A stretch of DNA of 64,000 nucleotides from Hypomesus transpacificus (GCF_021917145.1 NC_061066.1:3529891-3593890); one strand, 5' to 3'; shown: positions 13,214-27,860, counted from the first letter of the stretch. Numbers and translations are program-made. Notes: generated from the letters alone by a model not told the origin.

Positions 13214-16200
13214 GCAGGTTTGTGTTGCCTTTCACTTAGCTTGTAAATCATTAACTAATAAAGTAATCTTCCAGACAGACTGCAGTTTGTTAATTGGCAT
13301 GGTGATCATGATAGCACTGCTTCTCTGGTGTGTGTCTGTGTCAATGTGTGTGACTCGGTCTTAAATCATGCAAAAGGGTGTCTGTAAGAGACTATGAACC
13401 CATCTCTATGCAGACTACAAACTCAGAAATGAAATTAGGATTCAATATGGATGAGGGACCTGTTCTGTTCAGACAGTCCTCACATGCATATCTTCTCCTC
13501 CTGCTCTGAATATTTTCCAAAGAATGACCTAACCCAGGGAAGTCAAGCGATTACATAAAAATAAATTGAGTTGACATTTGTCCAGGTCCTGGCAAACTAT
13601 ATCTCTGGCCAAGAACATTCTGAACTGTTTGGCTGAAACCCAACGCTGCCATTCCCAAATCAATATATCTTTTTTCCATAGTCTAGAGAGACAGAGAGAA
13701 AGAACAGAATGGTATGAAAGAGTGAACAACATGGGGTGGGAAAAGGGATGATGAGAAAACAGCCTGGACCACTGAGAGTGCCAGAGGAGGGTTATCTCTG
13801 CATAGGTGCATGAACGAGGTCAGGGGTCGTCGATGCATGAAGCCTCAGATGTGGTTACGGAGACTGCGGGAACAGCTCGCTCACCTGGACCCACCACTAT
13901 GGGGGTGCTGTCAACGTTTTCAACGCTGCAGATAACCATTTTGTAAACAAACACCTGGCCTCGTCAGGAAATATGTACCCTGACCTCTTCTGTCCTCCAC
14001 GCCCCGCAAACACGTAGGCCGAACTGTACGCTGGGGTGAAATGTATCGGCCTGTGTTTTTTCTCATGTCATGCTAGGAAGGCTTCGCCACAATTTATTTG
14101 CGGGCGCACATATTTTGGGTAAATCCAGTGTCAACAGAGAGGTGTAAGATGTTCTCTTCAAGAAAAATACATTTATCATCAGCCCAAAGAACACCGATTT
14201 TAAGTTTAATCGAAATACCAATGTGTCATTCTGTAAATCAAAAGAACAAGATCCCAGTAAGAGGATTAGGACCGGCCTCTGGGCAGCCATTTTCAGCACC
14301 TTAGCTTTGATTTGCTTTTCTTTGTAGGGGTCTTCAACAAGGAGGGGGTGAAATGACATGTAAAGCCATGGATTATGGGTAAATACAGACTGACTCTTGT
14401 GCCCATTTTCAGTCAACAGCCACCTCTTAAGCCCTTTAGGAAATCTGGGCATTAGACAGTCTGAAGAATTGTTGTTTATCACAGCCCCTGTTTATAGCTG
14501 CTCTTTCGGTGTGAAGGCGTTGAAATATAGCTGGGGAGAGGTCGCCCAAAGAGCCAGAGTGGGGAGAGGTGTTGCTGGAAAGCAAAAAAAAGATATTTTT
14601 TTTGTCAAAACACAGGCCTGTGGTGAGAGTCAGAGCCCAAACAGTTCACCTCCTCCTCTTCTTCCAACACCCCAGGTTCTGCACCTGACAAAGCATTGGC
14701 TCATTGAGGAGAGACTGGGCACCAGTGGATCTGATGTGTAGGATGGTGTTCATTGTGCGATGCAAGCCTGCTCTGTTTCTATTCCGTCCTAGTGTAAAAC
14801 AGATTCACTTTGTTTTCAGTTTTTCCTGGTCAATTGAAAACTCGTATCCATCTCAGGAGGTGGCACATGAAATGCAAATCCGTTATTTCATAGTTAGGTT
14901 AGGCAAACATACTCAAAAGGCATCTCAATCAAGGTGATGCTTTGGCTTGAAGTCTCACCAGAATCCCACAGCAGTGAATGATGTCTGTTGTTATGGTGAC
15001 TAAGTAGAAAAAATAAAAATAAAAAAATAAAAAGGATTTTGTTTTCAGCCTGAGCCACCAGTGGTCTTGTTGCCTGCCTGCAGGGTAGCGTAGGGGAGAC
15101 CGGTGGATGAAGCTGTAGATGCGGCCGACCGTATAGCAAAGCTTGATGGGCTGTAATAGGGTCAGAGGACCACGCTTGCTGCAGAGGCCTGGAATCTGTT
15201 TGATGTTGCCGTGGCGGCGTGAATGGTCGACATCTGGCCCTGATTAGGCCTATAGACAGGGAGGGTCCATACATGCCAGAGAGCCTGAGCCCAGTGTGTT
15301 TTGACAGTGGAGTTATCATCTATGTGGGCTACGGAGGCGCCCTAATCTGTTCCATCCATTCTAAATCCCACTAACGTTCGCTCGCATTACCAAGATCACT
15401 GGGATGATTGACGGGTGGGTGAAAAACTGGGTTTGAAATCTTACCACAAACAGTCTCCTGTGTACTCTAAAATCAAGAAGTCTGTACCAGAAATCCTCAA
15501 TATGATAGAACTTAGAACAAAGAACAGAGGACGTTTTTTTTCACCAATGACCAACAAGGAAACATCCCATATAGGTCTGTGACAAAGACAAATAAATGTA
15601 CTGTGTGTACTCAGTGAGTTTGCAGAAGGCACTCTTTCATTCAACTTTACAGATGTGAAACTATGAAATACGCTGCTTGCTGGCTGCTCGCTGCTTTGTG
15701 ACAGTTTGCCAGCAAACTGATTGAAGCTAACAACATGCAGCCGAAAACGTGACACAAACCTGTTTGGTGATGAGATGTGTATGTGTAAATGTGTGTTTGT
15801 ATGTGTTTGGGGGGGGGGGGTCAATTACACCCTGGGTCAGTGCATTCTGGAGTCAGCGTTCTTAAAGCGTAATGATGTCATGTCAATTAAACCCACACAC
15901 CAATTACCTCTCTCTTGCTAAAGACCGTTTCAGGTTTATTCCCGCAATGTCGGACTCAGTTCCTGTTTGACCCCTTTAACACCCATCTCACGTTCCATGC
16001 AGAGGCTTCAGTGAACTGCCTCCCCAGGCATGCCTTTATCACACTCTGAGACGTGTGAACCGCCTCACTTGCTAATCACTAACATGAATCCAGAACTAAT
16101 GAACGTCGGCCCGCCTTTGAAGATCCTGGATGACGTGCCATTCCTGAGATGTGACGAACTGAAGTTGTTTTTTATTCCACCTCGTCGAGAGGGAGTCCCC

Positions 16201-17689
16201 AAAGGTAGCTCTGAACAACAAACATGTCTTCAATTCAGCACATAATATCTTTCTTTCCAGTAGAATGGGTAGCCTACTTGTCAGACAAGAAAACAGTCAT
16301 CTCTCTCAAGTAGGTAATAATCCCCTGTATTCAAGACCACACTGACTCAAAAGATATCAAAAACTTGTTTGGATCCTTGTTGTGTGTGTGTGTGAGTGTG
16401 AAAGTTAACAACAGCATCACAGTCAGCATTAACAGCCTCCCTCTACATCTTAGTACCGCCTGAGGAAACTCAGACCGGTAAACAACAGCAAACAACGAAC
16501 AGAACGACACGTCGCCCGCTTTTGGTTCCTGAACAAACAGGGAACCACCTGGGTGAGTGTCTCCTTTGTGGCGCCCTCCGAGGACCCCACCCTCAGCTGC
16601 ACTCCCATCCCCCCTCGCATAGCTCCCGTCTCAGGGTGGGGGGGGGGGAACAGCTCGGAGCGATGGACGAGATAACCCAGAGTGCTCATAGCTGTGGCGA
16701 GCGGCGCGCAGCCAGCATTCCTCCTCGCCATCCACAGGGACGCCAGGTATTTTCTCCTGGCCAGGGAGGGGGGTGGAGGGGAGCGGGGGGGGAAGCGGGG
16801 GTGATAAGGAGAAAGCGGACAGCTGAGAAATGCTCCGTTTGCACTCCGCTGCCACTTGGCCTTCTCTCTGCCCCCGTGTCACAGCATGGATGGCTCTGCC
16901 CTATGCGCTGGCACGCCAGGAATGCATTGGAGGTTAATGTGACGGAGAAGGGGCTGCCAAAGAGGAGAGAGGGGGAGGAGGGAGCTGGGGTGGTGGGGGA
17001 ATCAAGGGCTCAGACCTGGGGACGGGGTTATAATTACCCTGCTGACAAGCCACCGTGGGGTATCCAGTCCAGCAGGGGGTATTAACCAGGTCAGGTGAGT
17101 GGAGGTTACCTTCCAGCAGACCCTGGGGCAGTGACCTCCAGTCACAAGGCGCCTATCTGAGGTCCCTCCGAGTTAGGCTGAACACATTCCCATGTCACCA
17201 CATCCAGAAGGGAGATCCCAAATGGAGTGATAAAGGGCTGAACAGTTCAGGTGATGGATTCAATTTTTATTGCTGTAGGTGATCTAGAGTTTCAGCAAAG
17301 TGACTCAACCACGTTCCCCGCAAACACAACCCAATGGCTCCGCAACCACACAATATTGCAATCAAGTCCAGATTTAATAAAACTCCATTTCATCCTAAAC
17401 AAGGTTATTCTGACATGGTTGAGAATTGGCGATCTTTTCAAAAAATCTTGCTCTCAACCCAGATCGGACTGCGATTTAGAACCAATGTCGTAGAAGGAGA
17501 CAGTAATCATATCCAGGTTACGTAAGATGAAAAACTAGAAGGGTTCACTTGTGAGGAAAAGTTTACTGTCCTATTCATTCCGTCAAGTCCTGCCAAAATC
17601 CCAAAGGAGACAAAGTTTACTTTCATAGGACCTTGTGGAGCACCATTTTTCCCACAGACTCCAGATAGAGAGAGAGACAGAGAAACAAA

Positions 17690-17704
17690 GAGAGGGAGAC
17701 AGAC

Positions 17705-17800
<96 letters not shown>
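17690..17800. repeat. (GA)n microsatellite
   Basis: An almost pure AG/GA run, with interrupted purine-rich flanks reaching from about 17665 to 17865. All purines are on one strand over about 200 bases. Confidence 0.95.
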
Positions 17801-17803
<3 letters not shown>

Positions 17804-20017
17804 TAGACATGGGGAACAGAGAGAGGGAGACAAAGAGAGAGAGGGAGACAGAGAAAGACATGGGGAACTTGAGGGAGTCAGGGACCCACCCTGTATCTAA
17901 GCAGTGGAATTAATAAGGGAAAGGAAAACAAATGAGTGTAGAATGACCCTAAACACAATTCAGAGCATTTGGAAATGGGACTCCTCTGACATATTCTGAA
18001 TGGGACAGAATAGAGCTTCACATCGTGATAACAACCATGTTACTGTCTGACACAGCTACCTACAGACGATGTGTACAGTGTGAACTGTGCCCAGAATGGG
18101 GAGTATTTCCTGCTTTGTTGACTTGGTCTCAGGTTATGCAGGTTAACCTTCTGCTGCATGAAGTCACAGGAGAGGTCTCAAACTGCCGACTTTCTATTTT
18201 AGTCGTCTGGTCCTTTGGTCCTCCCCACCACAAAGTTACAATTTACATCTTTATTTTTGTATTTTTGTATTTTTCTTGCTTTCAGCAATCAGCCATTTAT
18301 CTCACTTTCTATTTTGACAGGTAAGTGCAACTTAGTTAATTGGTGAAAAAAAATGCTACGGAAATCAGACAACACAATGGTCCTTTCTTCAGCGGGAAGG
18401 GCAGAGTGAGTACCTCCACAGCCATGCTATGGCTAACCTATGTTAAACAGCTTGTTTGAGTCTCATAGCCTATTTTAAACACAATTTGAATCTCCCGACT
18501 TACTTCAGGAAGTCTGGGGAGGTCATGAACAGAGATGACATTATCATTCTGACATGTAGCCCCACAAAACAAGGTTTGCAAAACTCTCTTTAGGCCTTCT
18601 AAGGTGCAGAAATGTGAGCTGGGCAGAGATTCTAACAAGTCACTGATCCAGTCAGTGATGATACGAACAATGGGGCGGAAAATATGAAACCATCCTGTTG
18701 GGTCTCATTTGAGCTGTCTACTGATGGTATGAGGGCAAATCCTGCAGATTAAGTGCACTCCTGGCACTGCTAAGACATGGCCTCACAGGGTGACGAATTG
18801 CACTTGACTTCTCCATTATCTAAAAAGCACCATGCTAAAGCTTCCATACCTGCTTGATAACATAAAATACAGGACAGTGTAATAGTTTCCATGGAAAGGG
18901 ATTTCATTATACTCAGTGCACTGGTAATAATAATTATATCAATATCTTGATTAAATTTGTTCCTACTGAGCCTGTAACTCGACTATATTTTAATAACGAG
19001 TAATAAAGTCACCCAGATGAAAGATTTCTCAGTGTTGGTGCCCCAAAGTGGATATTTAATTCCTCTTCCTCAATATTTAGGGTAAATAAAACTTCTGTAT
19101 GCAATATTCTGTTTCAGTCTAAAGACTTTTATCATGAGGTCTGAAAAATGTGTCCTAAAAGTAGCATGAGATTATCATTAATGCATCCGCTCACCAGCTT
19201 GACTCAAACATTTCCTCGTCTGAGGCAACCTTTGAAGTTTTAACACGCATTTTGTATCAAATCCGCCCTATTAATGAGGCATAATCAGATTATCAGTATA
19301 AAAAAAAACATTCTCCCTCTGAACTTCCTCCACAGACCTCCTATTAGAAGTATCAAAGACGATTACACAGGTCAAACCTCTGATGCAAAAAATACAAATA
19401 AAGGGTCCACTGCCTACGTATCAAATCAGGTTTTCTGTTACCGACTGAAAATAAGCAAATTATCTCAAATTGCTGCTGGAAAAATCAACTGCTCCCTAAT
19501 TTTCTAAAACTGGAATGTTTTGACTTCTCTTTAAGGTTCCAACCCAAACCAACTGGACATCTGCAGCATAGACTGTGACACGCAGTGTAGGGCCTCTCCA
19601 AGCAGGCTTTGTGCTGTCAAAACTCATTCTACACTTTTTCATTTTCTATAAACTGCAATACAATGAGGTGACTGTTCCTTCTCCTTGCATGACCTCTCCA
19701 AAATGATGTCATCATTCTCACAAACTTCAACGTTCAACTTAATCAATGTTGGAGGGCAAATGTTTGACTCATTGGTCATGGATATTGTGACTTCATAAGG
19801 TTGAGCTCACCTGCCTAAGACCAAGCACCTAAAAATATTTTAAAAAACGTGTTTTTTGTTCTCAAATTTGACTGGAATTGCATTTTCCATCAAATCCTTA
19901 TTTAGCATCCTCTATTTGACACAGAAATGCCTTATGTGGTACACATTAGGCTATAGCTAAAACCAAACCTAAGGGCAAAACTAGAGGCTTGTGTCTTAAG
20001 ACCACATACACCACACT

Positions 20018-20199
<182 letters not shown>

Positions 20200-21330
20200 T
20201 CCTCATTTTCCTCAGCGGGAGATGCTACTCTTTGGCTGCCCATCTCCACTAAACCAAGACTACAGAACCATGGCATTCTGAACACCTGGATGTGCTGGGG
20301 GTAGCCCCTATGTAGATAGCAAGCTTAATTCCAGAGTTTGATATTGGTATTAAATGATCTTTGGGCTCCTGTACAGACCGTCATCCTCTGTATGTCTCTG
20401 CTTCATTGAAGCAGCACACAGTCTCTGCTTGGCGATCCATGACTGTTAGTGAAGTTTCACACATGTACTGTCGGTTGCGTTCTGTTTCAGATCACAGTCA
20501 CCACACCAGATTTCAGCTGCTGGGTTCACAGGTTAAGGTTGTTTTAATGAACATGTTTTTTAAGATGAATGTGACATGAGCAGGTGTCCAGACAAAGGCG
20601 TTATGGGATCTGTTAATGTTTGAAGACATGCTCCCGGAATAAACGATGTGAATTGGAGCGAAGTGTTCCATTTTTCAATTCAAGTTAACTCAGTGATATC
20701 ATTGTCAACTGATTGGGTGGACATGACACAAGTCAATTGTGTATATCTATAGTTGGCGGGGTTGTCTTCATGGATGGATCTTGTTACATACAATATTTTT
20801 CCTTGTCCCTGTAAGCCTTATTATTATGGCAATAGAATTAAGTTGTAGTTTGACTGTCAAGAAAAACACATTAGTTATGAATCAGTAAACTTTTTTTTTT
20901 TACCCCGTAGATGTCCCCAACCAATGTTCCCATGACTCGACATTAAAGCTCTCTTTTGCCATCTGGTGGCCTATTCTTAGTTGAGTTATCCTTATAAATA
21001 TTACTGTCATAGGTTAAACTGGTGCTTAGTAAGATAAACCAAAAATATATTCACTGTTTTGCCTATTTGGGTAAAAGAACGTTGTTGAAGTTCATGGTTT
21101 TAAGACTGCAGAGTAACGGTAATTCATTCATCATAATTGTTGATCTAATCTATCAGTTGGGTTTCCTCAGTATGGATTGGTGACTTTACATTATTAGATT
21201 GTCACAGCTTTTGGTTAAGCCATAGGGAAATACTACCACCTACTGTTCAATAACATAATTTACTGTGAATCACTTGCAAAATATTCAAATGTTTCTTAAC
21301 ACAACCAAAAAACACCCTGTGCGTATTTTA

Positions 21331-21465
21331 GGGTGCTTTCACACCTATTAGTCCGTTTGCTTGGTCCGAATCTGTGGATGAGTTGCTACTTTGTTGCATT
21401 TTTCATTAGGTCCGTTTAGTGTTCACACGGTCCTGTTTTAAGCGAACCAACGTTTGGAAAAAAAA
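21331..21465 (+). mobile_element. One-sided MITE end, upstream of il17ra
   Basis: The sequence GGGTGCTTTCACACCTATTA starts a stretch with TTGGTCCGAA and GTTCACACGGTCC, the style of terminal sequence seen in common fish non-autonomous DNA transposons with long inverted ends. I could not find the matching inverted end downstream, so this is a truncated copy or a very diverged one. It ends about 0.9 kb before the il17ra start codon. Confidence 0.4.
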
Positions 21466-22399
21466 AAATGACATTTAAAAAAAACAATGACACGCGGTCA
21501 TACAGGTTGTTAATCTATTGGACAGAATGTGTGAGGAAAAATCACTTCCTGTCACGAACAACAATGGAGCAACAGCAGCGTATTGCGATCGCAATACTAA
21601 ATTTAATTGTTATGATTTGGTGTTGCACGACCACGTTTTTTGGGTTGCTCGTTGGTCTTTTACTCAGAATTATATCCAGGTTATCAAACCATGGGAATTA
21701 TATGTTTTCGTCTGACGAGCTACCACTTTTCCTTAGAACATCACGCACTTTTAGCTGTCTAAGTTTTTAACTTTCAACCAACATTGGTCAATGTGCGCAA
21801 GAACACAAGAACGGAAATAAACGTGGATTGATAAACAGCCAATATTCAGGCTACAGCTCTTACTTTGAAATATGTTTAATAGTGGCCCCTCCTTTCACCC
21901 CCCCTCACGTATCATCTGTCTCCCCTTTGCCACTTTTGTGAAGGGAATTGGGGAACGGAAACACTTGTTGGTGTGTCTCGCGAATTACCAAACGTCAATT
22001 GTTAGCGCAGGGCTCAAATATTTGCTTTGCCGATTGCAAAATGTGAAGGAAAAATGATTGGCAGCGCTTTGCTCGCTGACCGTGGGCTGTGTTGAGGTTC
22101 AGTAGGGTGAATGTGCTCTTTAACGCCCACATGCAATGACGCAGAGAGTAGAAAAATACCTGGTTAGTTTCCGTAAACCGCATGATACATTTGCATACAC
22201 TCCAGGAAGTTTAATGTTCACGAGACACTTGCATTGTACACCTGGCTGGTTTACATTATTTCCTGAACATTGTAGGATATTTGAGTAATTCGTAGAGAAC
22301 GCTTACACTCGGACCACGAGTTCCGCGATACGGTTATGGTTTTTAGACTTGAAAGAAAACGGCATCTGGAATTAAATCGATTAATCTAAATGAGTAAAT

Positions 22400-25300
22400 A
22401 TGACTTTGGCCATTGTGCCATTGTTGTTTGGGCTTTTATCTATCACGTCAGCTCTGAGCATTTTGGAATGGCCCGCTCTTAGTTGTACACAAGAGGTGAG
22501 ACTGGATATTTATCTCTCATGTTTCCTAATTATGTACCGTGCTAATTACGTATGTATCAACAAAGTTGTTGGTTTAAATTATTAATTTGATGTGAATAAC
22601 ACCATAGGATTGTGTTAACTAAGGAAAAATACTGCAAGTGTCTAAGCCTTGTGTTTCAACCATTGAAAAAGTGGTCGGAAGTCTTTATAAATAATGTTTT
22701 TTTCAGGGTTTGGGTTGTGAAGTCCAAATATGTGAGTTCCTCCCATCTGAAGTATTATTGTAATCATACACATACTTTCATCTGCAAATTGGGGCAGACA
22801 TAGAAATTCAAAAAACAAGAAAAGTTGTCAGTACTAGAAAGCCATTACTTCTTCACATCCCTGAGCCACTCTGTTTTCTTCTATAGCTAATTGCTTTGAT
22901 GGAGACTGGCTGAAGCCCAACGACTACACTCCAGGTGGCCCTGTGGAACTGGAGGTAGATGTTGACACTAGAAGAGATGAGAGAGGAGACTTGAGGCCTG
23001 TGCTTGTGGTGCGATGGAAGGCCAAAGATGACGGTAAATCATAGGATAAACTAGAACTACGTTCAGTGTCATTCTTGAAAAGCAAACGGAATACTTCAGG
23101 AAAATAATTCTCTCGTTTTTCTTACGCAGGAAGTATTTCGCACTTGAAGGGAACTGTGGTCCATATACTGATGCTCTCTAACAACAGACCCATTTGTGTC
23201 AGCTACCTCTTCTCTAATAGTATAGGCATGCGAAACCGCGCTTTGGAAATGGTAGGCCTCATCAACTCATTAAACACAGACTCTGTTTGATTCGTTACTA
23301 TCGGACCCATTGTTGTTGCACACATCACCTGCTGAGGATTGTGTCTCCTCCACCTCCTCCAGTGGTCGTTCTCTCTGGACCGTGTGGTGGTCGAGCCTGG
23401 TCTGTCCTACGTGGTCACTGTCTCCAACCTCCCCAAGCCAAACCTGATGCACACTAGTTACAACATCAGCAAGAGGGTCGAGGTTCCAGGTAAATGTGCC
23501 TCCTGATATCCAATTAGCACATTCCACACGTCTATCTTTATTCATTGAGCAGACACTTTGCTCTGAAGTGACATACAAATAGTGCAAGACAGTACATGTA
23601 CACATAAGTTCATAGTACACAGATGTATGTAGTAAACATACAGTATGTGTTTTATGCACCTTGTATGATAGAGATTGTTTGGATATGTCACAATAACAGT
23701 CCTTTTTACATCACTTTAATGCATAGTGTGTAATACTCAGCTTTATCTGATTTCAATTGATTCAGATTGCGATGACCCTGGAATGCAGGGAACAAAAACC
23801 TGTCTGGAAACAGGTAAGTGCCACATTATGGGTTCAATCCTATGCTTCCATGTCTTAAGGGCAGTAACGCCCAAGGAAGTTGTTTTTTCAACTGAACTTT
23901 ATGAACTCATCGTTCTGTGATGACAGGAATTTTATGGCGCCCTAACATGACCCTGCAGCGGTCCACTAGTCCTGCTGGTAAGAGGTTCCTCACTCTGGGG
24001 TTCAGTACTGATAGACACGCCGATGACTACAGAGTCTTATTGAAGTGCTTGACTGACAGACTGCATAGGGACATTGCTAAGGTAGGCCATGTCTGTCTGT
24101 CTGTCTGTCTGACTGTCTCTCTCTCTCCCCCCCCCCCCCCTTTCTCTCTCACTTTCTGAATGCCTCAATAGTGCTTGATTAACAGAATCGCTTAGCCTAG
24201 CAACCTATCACATCAAAGACAGAGACCGGTTAAATGACTGTTTTGTCTCCCAACCATATGACCTAGAAAACTTGCCGTAACAATGTGCTCACTGCAAACC
24301 CCTCAACCCTTAGGGTTTTGCCCCAGATGTTGACGCCACAGGAAACTCTGCTTATTCTACCTTTTAAGCTGTTATCAGTGGTTTCAATCAGACAAGCAAA
24401 TGCAGCTTATTGTATTTTTATAAACCATCTGAAAATCTTGCCACATACCCAGTCACCACGTCAAGTGTAAAATGAAATAGCAGGAATGTCTATGATGTAC
24501 TGTAGTTGTGACTTTGCAGAGAATCAAAACAGACTGAAGTGTGCTGTTTCTTTAAAAGTGTTTGGTAGCACATAGTCTTTCTAGAGACAATAATTAATTC
24601 ATCTTAATGGTTTTGTATAGGACAATCAGACCTCACTCAGCGTGAACTTTGATCTTGAGTACTGGCCACAAACATGTTGCAGTTTTGACGCTGAGGTAAG
24701 TGAGCTACCATTGACAAACTAGTTTTGCAGGAAAAGCATTGGATTGAATAATAGTCAGCAGGTATGAATGTGTGTTACAGCAACAATGTTTTTTATTCAT
24801 TATATCTCCATCTAGATCCAGCCTTTTTTCCCTCTGTGCAGCAATGACTGTGTCCGACTAAGGAAAACCTTCAACATTTGTCAAGGTACTGTTATTACTG
24901 ATGTGCCAAATTTAACTTGAAGGCATAGATAATGATTTGTATTGAGTCGTACTGCTTATTAATAATATTGTTCTTTGCCCATTTGGTTCCTACAGTCCCC
25001 CCAACACCTCAACCTCCTTCAACCTCATCCTGTATTGGCACCACCATAATTGTCTGCACAGGAGTAGTCTTCGGTTTAACCGTGTGTTGTATTATATATC
25101 GACTACTACGTGGAAGAAAGACAGGTTGGTAGACATACAGATACTGTCATTAAATCTCAATTAGTACATTTACATTTATGCATTTTATGCATAGTATTAC
25201 TTATCACACAAGCACGGCCTACAACCACCCTCTGTTACAATCACATAGGCCTACATTCACATTCACCAAAAACTTGAAATGTAGCTCAGGCTGTTTCTGA

Positions 25301-26774
25301 TACTTAAATAAAAAATGTTCTGGAATGTTCTGAAACAGAGCCACTGGGTCCCCTCGCCGTGCACGGGAAGGAACAAAGCAGGAAGCTCTCCAGGGAACAC
25401 CCCAGGGTGCTGATCATCTACTCCCAGGACCACCACCTCTACAAGGACATCGTACTGAAGCTGTGTGCCTTCCTACAGGCCAAGTGTGGCATTGAGGTGG
25501 TGCTGGACCTTCTGGACACCACCTGGCTGGGCACCATGGGCCGTCTGCCCTGGCTGGACTGGCAGTGGCAGTCCACAGACAAGATTATTTTCCTTTGCTC
25601 TGCGGGCGTGCAGGCCAAGTGGCGTGCCATTTGTGGTCAGCCCAAGGTCAACCTTAGAGAGGACGTCTTCTCGTCCATAGACGACATGCTCACTCCCGCC
25701 CTCAACCTCTTCCTGCCAGACATGCAGAAGCCAGCAGCCAAAGGCAAGTACCTGGTGGCTTACTTTGAGGACGTCAGCACGGAGCGGGACTTGCCGTCGG
25801 TTTTTGACATTGCTATCAAGTACAAGCTGATGAAACACTTTGAGGAACTCTGCTTCCAGATTCTGGAAGTGGAAAAATACCAACCTGGCCAAGTAAGCCA
25901 CATTGAGGGCATCAGAGAAGAAGATTATTTCAACTGTCCGTCCGGTGAAGCCCTCAAACTGGCCGTCGAAGCCTTTCAGGTCCACCAGTTTGAGCATCCC
26001 GATTGGTTTGAGAAGCAATGCGTGGCCACTGAGGAGGAAGCATTGACCGAGCACAAGCCCCTTCTCATCCAAGCCCCTCCCGTTTACGAGTGCGTGCCAG
26101 AATACCAAGGCGGAGCCCCCATTCATATTGTTGACGTGGAGATCAATCAAGAAGGTGACAGTATTTATACGGTCACTCCGGAAGTCAACCAAGAATGCCA
26201 AGTGGCCTCAGTTGTGGTGCATCCCAGGATGGACTCTTCCTGTCATCAGATCTACCCCCTAGAGCAGACCGTACAACTTCAGCCTGGTGTGCTCCACTCA
26301 GACCTGCAAACCCATGGAGGAGACCCGTTCTACGTGGCCACGCCTGCTGTGTGCATGCCAGGCTGGCTTACCGAGGACAGGAGTCCTCTGGAGGAGTGGT
26401 CAGTGACAGGTCAGCACCCCACAGAGAAGAAGGAAGAGGAAGAGGACCTGTCTCCCAGCCTGCCATCCCCTGAGGATTTGCAGAGGCTCATTGCTCTTCA
26501 GCGGTTCCTCAGCTCCAGCACAGCAACCCTTTCAGAGTCGGCCAAGGAATGGTACCTTCCCCCACACCCGTCAATCAATGTCTCACAGCCAGTGGAGATG
26601 GAGGAGGAGGGCTTTGCAGCCAGTGAGTTGGTGGAAGCTTCAGATAAAAGACCCATCAGTGGGTCAGACCAAGGCTATATCTCCAGGATTTCTTTCCCAG
26701 ATGAACAACTCTGTGAGAATCCAATGGCAAACCTAGCTAGGCTGCAAGAAGAGCTCTTTCAGAGCAGTCTCTAA
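22400..26774 (+). CDS. il17ra: Interleukin-17 receptor A
   Basis: Eleven coding exons join in frame to 809 residues: 22400-22495, 22707-22731, 22887-23033, 23130-23251, 23363-23489, 23766-23813, 23927-24081, 24621-24695, 24816-24885, 24996-25124 and 25339-26774. The product is the single-pass receptor subunit for IL-17 cytokines. It shows a signal peptide (about residues 1-19), a cysteine-rich ectodomain with fibronectin-like parts (VSNLPKPN, DCDDPGMQGTKTC, IQPFFPLCSNDC, which fit the human protein), a membrane segment at about 302-324, and a SEFIR domain starting at PRVLIIYSQDH (about 353-510) for docking of the adaptor Act1/TRAF3IP2. A distal tail carries SDQGYISR (about 774-781), a motif also present in human IL17RA. 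The last exon encodes the whole SEFIR domain and tail, as in mammals. The human protein is somewhat longer (866). Teleosts often keep two il17ra paralogues; which one this is cannot be told here. Its neighbour tmem121b is also next to IL17RA in humans. Confidence 0.95.
23535..23580 (-). repeat. Fragment of a SINE/LINE 3' tail in il17ra intron 5
   Basis: Read on the minus strand this stretch gives a degenerate form of the shared tail (GTGTCTGCTCAATGAATAA), compare GCGTCTGCTAAATG in the better copies elsewhere in the window. It is short and diverged. Confidence 0.4.
24085..24145. repeat. Low-complexity (GTCT)n/(CT)n/poly-C run in il17ra intron 7
   Basis: GTCTGTCTGTCTG passes into CTCTCTC and then a run of C bases, directly after the donor site of il17ra exon 7. 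Confidence 0.9.
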
Positions 26775-27063
26775 TACTTTAGATAATGTTGTGGTGTAAA
26801 ATGATAAGGTTTGGTGGAATGTATTGAATTAATGAGCATTATGGATAATCTTTCAAATTATTCTATTTAGTTTACTTGCCATATACATTTTTTTTTTACT
26901 TCTTAAAGAATACAGAAAATCCTATCAGTCTAAGTGTAGTCCACAAATTTATTTTTTATGCCAGTCACGATTGAGTTGTACATCTACAGTACATCGATAT
27001 CATCATATCAATACAGATATACGATACACACTTTTTACATGTTGAATTTGTTTTCTGTAAATA

Positions 27064-27069
27064 AATAAA
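27064..27069 (+). terminator. il17ra: Candidate polyadenylation signal of il17ra
   Basis: AATAAA (within AAATAAATAAAGATTTTC) about 290 bases past the stop codon, in AT-rich sequence with several ATTTA-like motifs. Other signals farther on are possible. Confidence 0.45.
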
Positions 27070-27860
27070 GATTTTCAATTTTCCTGTAAACAATTTAGGA
27101 ATAAAACGTCCAACCCCATTTAATGGGAACAACAAGAGATAGAAAATTTGAAACATTGAATACATTTCGTATTTTCGGCTCAAGAAAGCAATGTCCTTTG
27201 GTAGTTTGTGTTGTCTCTGTGCTTGGTCACAGTTCTGTTTGAGGTTAACAACAAAAATATTATTTTTAGCAATAGAATCTTATATCATTGCCTCATTTGT
27301 AAACCCAAAATAAGCCATCTAGCAAATCAAACAGCATCATCAATATTCAATTAGACAACTGATGTTTTTATACTCTGAAATAAAAGAGAAACTTATCAAA
27401 ACTTGTAAATACTTTGGCATGATATGATTAGCAATATACAAATCATCGTATTAATTGATAGTGCAATCAATAATATTTAATCATATTCACGTAACAGGTC
27501 GATTTTTTCTGTTTGGCAACTCATGTTCAAGAAGATAATAAACTTAATTTGTGATAAAAACCCTTCAGAATCTGTCCAACTGCATTAAACCAACAGTGCT
27601 CTGCACAAAAGGCACCCTATTCTTTTTTTCCATTAAAAACAACAACAATAAAATCAATATAAAATTGCACAAGTCATCATAAAGTTCATAATGTGATCAC
27701 CAGGATACATTATTATTTGTTTATATTATATAAAACAATAATAGCCATGGGTTGAGGCACTGGGAAATAAAATGACTAAATGACCGCTGTATGCGTGTTG
27801 GAACAAGCCAGTCATTTGTAGTTCTTAATTTGGGACTTGTCTTTTTGGTTGTGAATTATT

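Noticed and set aside
12934-13239. Open frame with a repeated 12-residue peptide
   Set aside because: The peptide repeat follows from the 36-bp DNA repeat; there is no conserved start, splice context or domain.
14063-14482. 139-codon minus-strand open frame
   Set aside because: No family match, no splice or promoter context, and overlapped by plus-strand frames of similar quality.
16522-17085. 187-codon plus-strand open frame between rergl and il17ra
   Set aside because: Low-complexity Gly/Arg-rich composition, crosses poly-G runs, no domain and a competing frame on the other strand.
17635-17913. Arg/Glu repeat protein
   Set aside because: Produced by translating a (GA)n microsatellite.
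21468-21770. 100-codon open frame with a hydrophobic stretch upstream of il17ra
   Set aside because: It starts in the A-rich edge of a transposon end and overlaps a second frame; no family match.
25473-26201. 242-codon open frame antisense to the last il17ra exon
   Set aside because: It lies wholly opposite a well-supported SEFIR-coding exon and shows no domain; it is a shadow of the coding strand.
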